From: Leeuwenhoekiella sp.
Lineage (GTDB): Bacteria > Bacteroidota > Bacteroidia > Flavobacteriales > Flavobacteriaceae
Length of the DNA stretch: 64,000 nucleotides
Assembly (NCBI GenBank): GCA_002708845.1
Contig: PAPI01000020.1
Span: 1 to 64,000, forward strand
Reading direction: 5' to 3'
The notes beneath the pieces were generated by a model. It did no database searches. It was not told the origin of the DNA and worked only from the letters and a program-made list of their open reading frames with translations. The position numbers were made by a program, and so were the translations under genes. The first letter of the stretch is position 1, and the number at the start of each line of letters is the position of its first letter. Positions 58,404 to 64,000 of the stretch are shown here, piece after piece.

Positions 58404-61321
58404 ATGAATCACTATTTCCTTCTAAAAAATGCTGTTTATGAGAAGGCTCTGCTAGTATTTTTTTTATTTACTTGTTTAAGCTTCGCCCAGCAAAACAATT
58501 TATTTGAAAATCAAATACCTAAAATAACATCCTATACCCGCAGTGATTTTGAAGCTGATGGTCAATTTTGGACAATGACAGAAGATGATGAGGGAGTACT
58601 TTATTTTGGCAATAACGATGGGATCATAGTTTATGATGGTGAACGTTGGCAAAAAGTGACTCTACCCAATCATTCAACCGTAAGAAGTCTTGTAAAAGCC
58701 AAGAACAATACTATATACGTAGGAGGTTTCAATGAAATAGGTATTCTTAAAAAAACCAGTAATGGTGGTTACTACTATCATTCACTAAGCGAAGAATTAA
58801 ATCTCGAAACTGAAAATCTGGAAAATTTATGGCAGGTTCACGAATTTAAAAATGCTATTATCTACAGATCTTTTAGTGAGCTCACAGTCATTAACGCTAA
58901 TACCGCTTCACACGTAAAGGCTAATGTAAATTTTTTGTATTCCGGCATTGTGAATGACCACTTATATGTTCAGGATCAGAATACGGGTATTTTTGAATTT
59001 GATCCAAAAAACAACACGCTTACAAAGCTATTTGAAAGCCCTAGTGTTGAAGGGATCGTTTCATTTTTGCCTGTTGAAAATGTCGACGAATTCTTAATTG
59101 TAACTAAGCCTGGAATAATTTATCTGGCAAATCGTAAAACAGGAAAACTCGTATTTCAAAAAAGACTTTTTAAACCGGAAGATCAGGAGCAAATATTAGT
59201 AGCAGCACCATTTCAAGATCATTATTTGGTGGGAACTTTAACAAACAAGGTGCTGAAATTAAAAGCGAATCTGGAAAAAGATCCGAGCACCACTAATTTT
59301 AAGAGACTAACTAACTCTTCAGTACTTAATATTTACCCTCAGGAAGAAAAAGATCGCTTTTGGGTTTTGATGAATAATGGCATTGACCTCGTTGAATTTG
59401 ATTCACCAGAAATACAGCTTTTTGACGGTTCATCAATTGCAGATATTGAATTGTATAACGACATCCTCTATTTGGCAACAAATACCGGTGTTTATTATGC
59501 ACCTTTTAATCTGGGCTTACCCGATGTAAAAGAATTAAATTTTACTAAAATTCCTGATTTGGAGGGACAGGCGTGGTCTGTTCAACAAGAGCGTGGTTCG
59601 ATATTAATAGGGCACGACAAGGGCCTTTTTCGTCTTAAAAACTTTAAACCCGAACGTGTAGGGACTATTAACGGAATTTGGAAAGTAATCGCAGTAAAGG
59701 GTTCAAAAAAAAATATTTAGCTGCTGGTTATTCGGGTCTATATCCTCTAAGTTATGCTGGAGACAATTGGAAATTAGAGTCTAAAATAAAGGGCTTTGAT
59801 GAATCAAGTCGGGATATTCTACAAATAAATAATTCTTTTGAATTTTGGATTTGTCACGGGTACAAGGGAGTTTATAGGCTCAAATTAGACGAGCGTTTGG
59901 ATCGTGTTTATGCTCTAGAGCATTTTACAGACCAAAATGGACTACAATCTTCTTTCAATGTAAATGTGACCACATATAAAGACACTATTGTATTTACTAC
60001 CAATACAGGCATTTATAATTATGATGCACAAAAAAACCTATTCACTCCATACAAGCCATTAAATGACATTCTTAATCCCAATTTAAATACCCGAAAGCTT
60101 TTAACAGATACCGATAAAATTTGGTTTGTTCAGGATGATGAAGTAGGGTATTTCAGCTCTAAAAATGCAGCACTCAAAACCAATCTATTTCTCAATCTAA
60201 AAGGTAATCTTAATAGAGGGATGGAAAGCATTCTACCTTTAGACTCAGAACACGTACTTATAGGTGCCACAAATGGCCTTTTCATGTATAATCTAAAAGA
60301 GAAAACTGTCCCAAAAGCTTCTACCAAAATTACTCAGGTCACCTACCTCACTCAAGGTCAACTGCAAGACGCTATTGATTTAAATAGTGCCAAATATTTA
60401 CCTACCCAATTGGGTATGCTTCGGTTTGAATTTGCCAGCCCACAACTAACCCCTTCTTCTCAAAAAGAATATCAGTACAAACTAGAAGGTATTGATACTG
60501 AGTGGTCTCCCTGGTCAACTTATCCTTATAAGGAATATACACATCCACCAGCAGGAGAATACACCTTTAAAGTGCGTAGTCGTAACTATATGGGACAAAA
60601 TGCTTCAGAAGCATCGCTAGCCTTTATCATCCCGCATCCCTGGTATCAAACAACTTTAGCATATATTATATACTTCATTTTATTGCTGTGCCTATCTTTT
60701 CTGTGTATCCAACTAATCAATAAGAAAATTGAAAAAGAACGGGAAAAAGAAAAAGTTGCGGCTCAAAAATCGAAAAAGCTTTTAGAGCTCGAAATTGAAC
60801 AACTCAAACTGGAAAAAGACAAGGCGCTTATCAAAAAGCACAAAGAACAGTTAGAAGAAGATAACCTAATCAAAAGTAAAGAGCTTGCTAATTACACGAT
60901 GCTTTTGGTCAAGAAGAAAGAAATTTTTAGTGATACGTTTCAAGCCCTCAAAGATTTTAGAAACTCCCTCAGAACACAGGCTGCACGTAAAAGACTTCAG
61001 GAAGTTTTATTCAACCTTAATCAGCATCGTATGGGAGAAGAATATTTAAATGTATTTGACGTTCATTTTGAAAAAGTACACGAAAACTTTTTTAACCGAC
61101 TTAAAGAACTTGAACCCAGCATTAGCAAAAGGGAATTACGCTTGTGTGCCTTTGTAAAAATGAATCTTACCAATAAGGAAATCGCTCCACTTCTCAATAT
61201 TTCAACCCGTGGTGTTGAAACGGCTCGTTATCGCATCCGTAAAAAACTGAATGTTAATGATGAGAGTTTTCACGAGTTTCTTGAAGCTTTAAATCCTGAA
61301 CTCAATAACAAAAGCTATTAG
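58404..61321 (+). CDS. Frameshifted membrane-anchored regulator: propeller sensor, Y_Y_Y, coiled coil, LuxR-type HTH
   Basis: Two overlapping frames make one regulator. The first (to the TAG at 59718-59720) has a signal sequence (FTCLSFAQQ) and sensor propeller repeats. The second (from about 59711) continues with more propeller, a Y_Y_Y domain, one TM helix (IIYFILLLCLSFLCIQLI), a Lys/Glu-rich coiled coil and a LuxR-like HTH at the end (KEIAPLLNISTRGVETARYR). The join is a run of nine A (59705-59713): one more A, or a -1 slip, would give about 970 residues in one frame. Start 58404 is chosen for the signal peptide and the -7 box upstream. It likely senses glucan products in the periplasm and drives the divergent susC operon, as SusR-like regulators do. 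Whether the split is real, programmed or a sequencing error is open. Confidence 0.82.
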
Positions 61322-61670
61322 GTATTAAATTAATTGTCATTTTTAAAAACTCTGTTACATCATTAAATCGTTTGCAACTATAAAAAAAAATAAACACCTA
61401 CTTGCCAACCGATATCTGTCTGATTCAAAATTTATGGACTAGGTAACAACAGCAAAACCCTTATTCCTATGGCAAATTTATAAACGGTCTCAGGTTCAAA
61501 CAGCTTTGTAGTGAGTTGCTCCAGCTGCCAAAACTTCTTTTTAAGGTGTTGGGCAGATCCTGAATAAAGGTAATAACCTATATCATAGATTATGATATTC
61601 CATTTCCAAAAGGTATTTTGTGAGTTCAACTATCGTGATTATTGGCTTTATTTTATAAGTCAAATATCAA

Positions 61671-61947
61671 ATGAATCAAGAGCTACCACGTGCAGGCATT
61701 TTCACCTTAATCTATCTGCTATTTCTTTGGGTTCGGCAATGCTACCATCTATTATATGGGTAACGACTTTACACTAGCTTACTCACTTTTTGAAGCTGCT
61801 TCTACTAAGGGAACTGTAGGTCTTTCAAAGGGTATAACAGACCTAGGGATGTCGCCAGTATTGAATACAATATACATCCTTCAAATGTGGTCTGGCAGAA
61901 TTGAAATCATCCCGGTACTGGTACGCATCCTTTTTCTATGGAACTAA
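61671..61947 (+). pseudogene. trkH: C-terminal remnant of TrkH potassium-uptake channel
   Basis: Two short frames joined by a frameshift near 61755-61770 read as the last ~90 residues of a TrkH protein. The first ends LIYLLFLWV...HLLYG. The second continues GNDFTLAYSLFEAASTKG, then TVGLSKGITD and QMWSGRIEIIPVLV. The pattern LFE-AS--GTVGLS-GIT ... MW-GR-EIIPVLV is typical of the final pore loop and helix of flavobacterial TrkH, a potassium transporter of the inner membrane. The 5' four fifths of the gene are absent, so this is a decayed fragment. Confidence 0.72.
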
Positions 61948-61980
61948 ATCACGAAAACTTTAATTTTAAAAATCGCAGTT

Positions 61981-62028
61981 ATGCATATTATAATAGTAGG
62001 TTCTGGAAGAACCGGTACATATACATAA
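61981..62028 (+). pseudogene. trkA: N-terminal remnant of TrkA
   Basis: A 15-codon frame encodes MHIIIVGSGRTGTYT and stops. It matches the first Rossmann strand and GxGxxG loop at the start of TrkA, the NAD-binding regulatory partner of TrkH. It begins 33 bp after the trkH remnant in the usual trkH-trkA order for this group, which supports both calls. The remainder of trkA is deleted. Confidence 0.6.
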
Positions 62029-62337
62029 AAAAACCTTCCAATGCATTTTCCAAATAGACTTAAAAATAAAAAATCAGAATATATGCCTCCTATTTTAGAC
62101 CAGGTGAAACACCTAGGGTAGTACCAAATTTATGAGTACTTTAAATATTATAATATTTAATGGAAGGATTAGGGTAGTGATACGATGATAAAGAGTATTT
62201 AACAAGTAAAAAATAACTAAACCACTTAATTTTTGTTAAAAAGGGGCTAATTCGGTGGAGGTAAAACATCAAGGCTCTGATAAGCCCTTTAAATACTGTG
62301 AAATTTTAATTTTAGATAGTTCCTCTTTCTCCGCATA

Positions 62338-62367
62338 AAAAACCCGCAACTTAAGTTGCGGGTTTTT
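62338..62367 (-). terminator. Rho-independent terminator after the 111-residue gene
   Basis: A perfect 30-bp palindrome: AAAAACCCGCAACTT followed by its reverse complement, with T-runs on both strands. It starts three bases after the stop codon of the minus-strand gene. Confidence 0.9.
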
Positions 62368-62370
62368 GCT

Positions 62371-62706
62371 TTAATATAGAATATTATCAAGTACAGACTG
62401 CAGTCGTTGCTCGCTGAGTTTAAAGTTTTTATCAGATAAAAAGATATTTTGAATATCTCTGCGAAAGGCGGCGAGCTCCATTTGGCTATAAGCATTTGCC
62501 TCTACTGCACGCTGAATGCGTTTAAGACGCTTTTTCTCTGAATCGCCCTGAAGAAGAGCATACATTTTAACAAAGGTCTTTAAAGAAACTTTAGACCGAA
62601 TCAATTCTAGTTCTTCCTCTGTTTCTTCTTTATCAACATTGGCACATAACAACAACACATAGGTTTGCAATTCATCTTTCGACCATTTTTCCCCTTTATC
62701 TTTCAT
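62371..62706 (-). CDS. Conserved helical hypothetical protein, 111 residues
   Basis: A small soluble protein without signal peptide or TM segment, rich in Lys, Glu and Leu and probably all-helical (ELQTYVLLLCANVDKEETEE, TFVKMYALLQGDSEKKRLKR). The pattern of repeated acidic residues in an otherwise helical bundle loosely recalls TerB-like domains, but I cannot support that. It has its own strong terminator and is not part of either glycan operon. Function unknown. The length and a clean start and stop support a real gene. Confidence 0.7.
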   Translation of the reverse strand: MKDKGEKWSKDELQTYVLLLCANVDKEETEEELELIRSKVSLKTFVKMYALLQGDSEKKRLKRIQRAVEANAYSQMELAAFRRDIQNIFLSDKNFKLSEQRLQSVLDNILY

Positions 62707-62901
62707 GGAATTTGATTTTGATTATACCGCTCTATTAAAATTGAAACATCAAGGTTGAAATCTCAAGCGAATCTTAAAGATATGAAAATTAGTCGCTTGC
62801 TGAATACTTCAGAATATACTTGCAAATAACTTAGATAGGGCTAGAATAATGAACAGGCCTTATCGAGATAGTAAAGATGTTGATCTTAATTTATAAGAAT
62901 T

Positions 62902-64000
62902 TCAATTTTTAAGCTGTTTCAACGCTTCCTCAACCTCTGTTGTAGGAAGTTTACAAAAGGTTTCCTGACAAACGTAGATATAGGTTTCATAGGGGTCATA
63001 GCGGTTCTCAAATAGCGGCCCGGCCTTGCCGGTAACTGAATAGGCAACCAACACGTTAGGCAAATAATTATTCCAAAGCTCTTTAGTCCGTTTTTCTGCG
63101 TCACTTCCCACAACAACACATTCATAATAGGGATACGCATAGCTTAGCTGTAAATGAAGTGCTGTGGTATAATTTGCAGGATATTGAAGCGTCTTGGATT
63201 GAAGAATTTGAAGCATAGTTTCTGCATTATCCCGGTATGTTTCTAAACCGCTGATTTTGCCTAATTCAAACCCGTTAAGCGCCATTACCGCATTAGGAGA
63301 AGGCATAACATCATCATCAGTTTTATAAATTGAACTGATTAGATTATTGCTCCCGCTGTAACGAAATAATCCCGTTGAAGAATCAAAAAATAAATCCTGA
63401 GCTTTATCAAAAAACACCTGCGCTTTCTCAGCATACGTCATCTTTCCGCTAATTGAATACACATCTAAAGCGGCCCGGGTTAGGTATGCAAAGTCCTCCA
63501 GATAGACTCCGCTTTGTTGGGCTGCAGGTATATGCTTTAATTTCTGAGCATCAGTTGATGCCAAAAATGTAAAAAGCTGCTCGGCTTCAGTCAAATACTG
63601 TTCATCCTGAAATGCTTTATAAGCTTCAGTAAAGGCTGTAATCAGCAACGCGTTCCACGAGGTAATTACTTTATCATCGGTTAGAGGTTTTGGTCTTGTA
63701 GCCCTAAATTGATTAAGTTTAGTCAGCTGATTTTGTAATAATCCCGGGTTCGGAGGCGACTTAAAACCCAACACATAATATTCCGTATTGAATGGATACA
63801 ATTCAAAGTTTTCCTTTGCCTCCTCAAAACTTCCCAGGGCACGTTCCAGTTGATTTTTGGTATAAATATAATATGCACCTTCGCCCTCTTCGGTATCTGC
63901 CCGGATCGAAGATTTAAAACCGCCGGATTCATTTTTTAGTTCGTTTTCAATAAACTGAAGCGTTTGAATAGCGATATTTTTATAAGCTTCCTTCCTAAAA
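62902..64000 (-). CDS. YyaL/DUF255-family protein (thioredoxin-like, SSP411 type), 5' end beyond window
   Basis: The 3' ~365 codons of a gene that runs off the right edge. The frame stays open from 63801 up to 64000: translation of that part gives a block with ADTEEGEGAYYIYTKNQLE, matching the DADSEGEEG region of the YyaL family. The block RATRPKPLTDDKVITSWNAL is the family signature of the (alpha/alpha)6 barrel. Family members have an N-terminal DUF255 thioredoxin-like domain, which would lie outside the window. The role of the family is poorly known. It lies near but outside the glycan loci and is probably a core gene marking the edge of the accessory region. Confidence 0.85.
   Translation of the reverse strand, partial: FRKEAYKNIAIQTLQFIENELKNESGGFKSSIRADTEEGEGAYYIYTKNQLERALGSFEEAKENFELYPFNTEYYVLGFKSPPNPGLLQNQLTKLNQFRATRPKPLTDDKVITSWNALLITAFTEAYKAFQDEQYLTEAEQLFTFLASTDAQKLKHIPAAQQSGVYLEDFAYLTRAALDVYSISGKMTYAEKAQVFFDKAQDLFFDSSTGLFRYSGSNNLISSIYKTDDDVMPSPNAVMALNGFELGKISGLETYRDNAETMLQILQSKTLQYPANYTTALHLQLSYAYPYYECVVVGSDAEKRTKELWNNYLPNVLVAYSVTGKAGPLFENRYDPYETYIYVCQETFCKLPTTEVEEALKQLKN

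Larger units (their letters stand above)
61322..62337. other. Gene-poor region with decayed trk locus
   Basis: About 1 kb without an intact gene. It holds remnants of trkH (61671-61947) and trkA (61981-62028). The rest (61322-61670 and 62029-62337) has only short, unconvincing frames; one 65-codon minus-strand frame at 61432-61629 matches nothing I recognise. No terminator with U-tract is seen directly after the regulator. Confidence 0.6.

Noticed and set aside
61432-61629. 65-codon minus-strand frame as a small gene
   Set aside because: No recognisable domain, no good start context and it lies in a decayed region.

Overview
The window is from a polysaccharide-degrading member of the Flavobacteriia (Bacteroidota), most likely marine. 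The evidence is three SusC/SusD pairs, many lipoproteins with Bacteroidota-type lipoboxes, a type IX secretion (T9SS) C-terminal domain, TANNTTTG-type -7 promoter boxes, and several sulfatases together with algal-type glycosidases. This placement rests on gene content only; no 16S rRNA or phylogenetic marker is present.

Region 1 (about 0.4-45.7 kb) is a large polysaccharide utilization locus, probably for a sulfated and acylated beta-galactan or arabinogalactan. A minus-strand catabolic operon runs from a sulfatase at 28.8 kb down to 0.4 kb. It encodes a sugar MFS permease, two SGNH esterases, two divergent paralogous GH2 enzymes, a DUF5107-TPR protein, three further sulfatases, a LacZ-type GH2, a GH43, a GH35, an alpha/beta-hydrolase esterase and a BNR-propeller enzyme resembling PL24/PL25/GH145. 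Upstream of it lie two SusCD pairs (29.1-33.7 and 36.5-41.7 kb) and two surface glycan-binding lipoproteins (34.0-36.5 kb). A divergent AraC-type activator (42.1 kb) and a multidomain, T9SS-exported GH43 (43.1-45.7 kb) complete the region. Three promoters here (the sulfatase operon and both susC genes) carry the same tandem 21-bp direct repeat at a nearly fixed distance from the -7 box. This defines a likely AraC regulon and ties the 40 kb together.

Region 2 (46.4-61.3 kb) is a smaller beta-glucan locus: SusC, SusD, a PKD-domain binding lipoprotein, two GH30_3-like endo-beta-1,6-glucanases, a GH5-CBM6 and a second type of GH30. A divergent membrane-anchored regulator (two-component-like beta-propeller sensor, Y_Y_Y domain, one TM helix, coiled coil, LuxR-type HTH) flanks it. 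The regulator is split into two frames at a run of nine A residues. Pustulan-like glucan or the beta-1,6 side chains of laminarin are likely targets.

Region 3 (61.3-64 kb) holds remnants of a trkH-trkA potassium-uptake locus, a small conserved helical protein and the 3' part of a YyaL/DUF255-family gene that runs off the window.

Two diverged ~128-bp direct repeats (about 148-275 and 45948-46074) lie just outside the two ends of Region 1 and bracket it.
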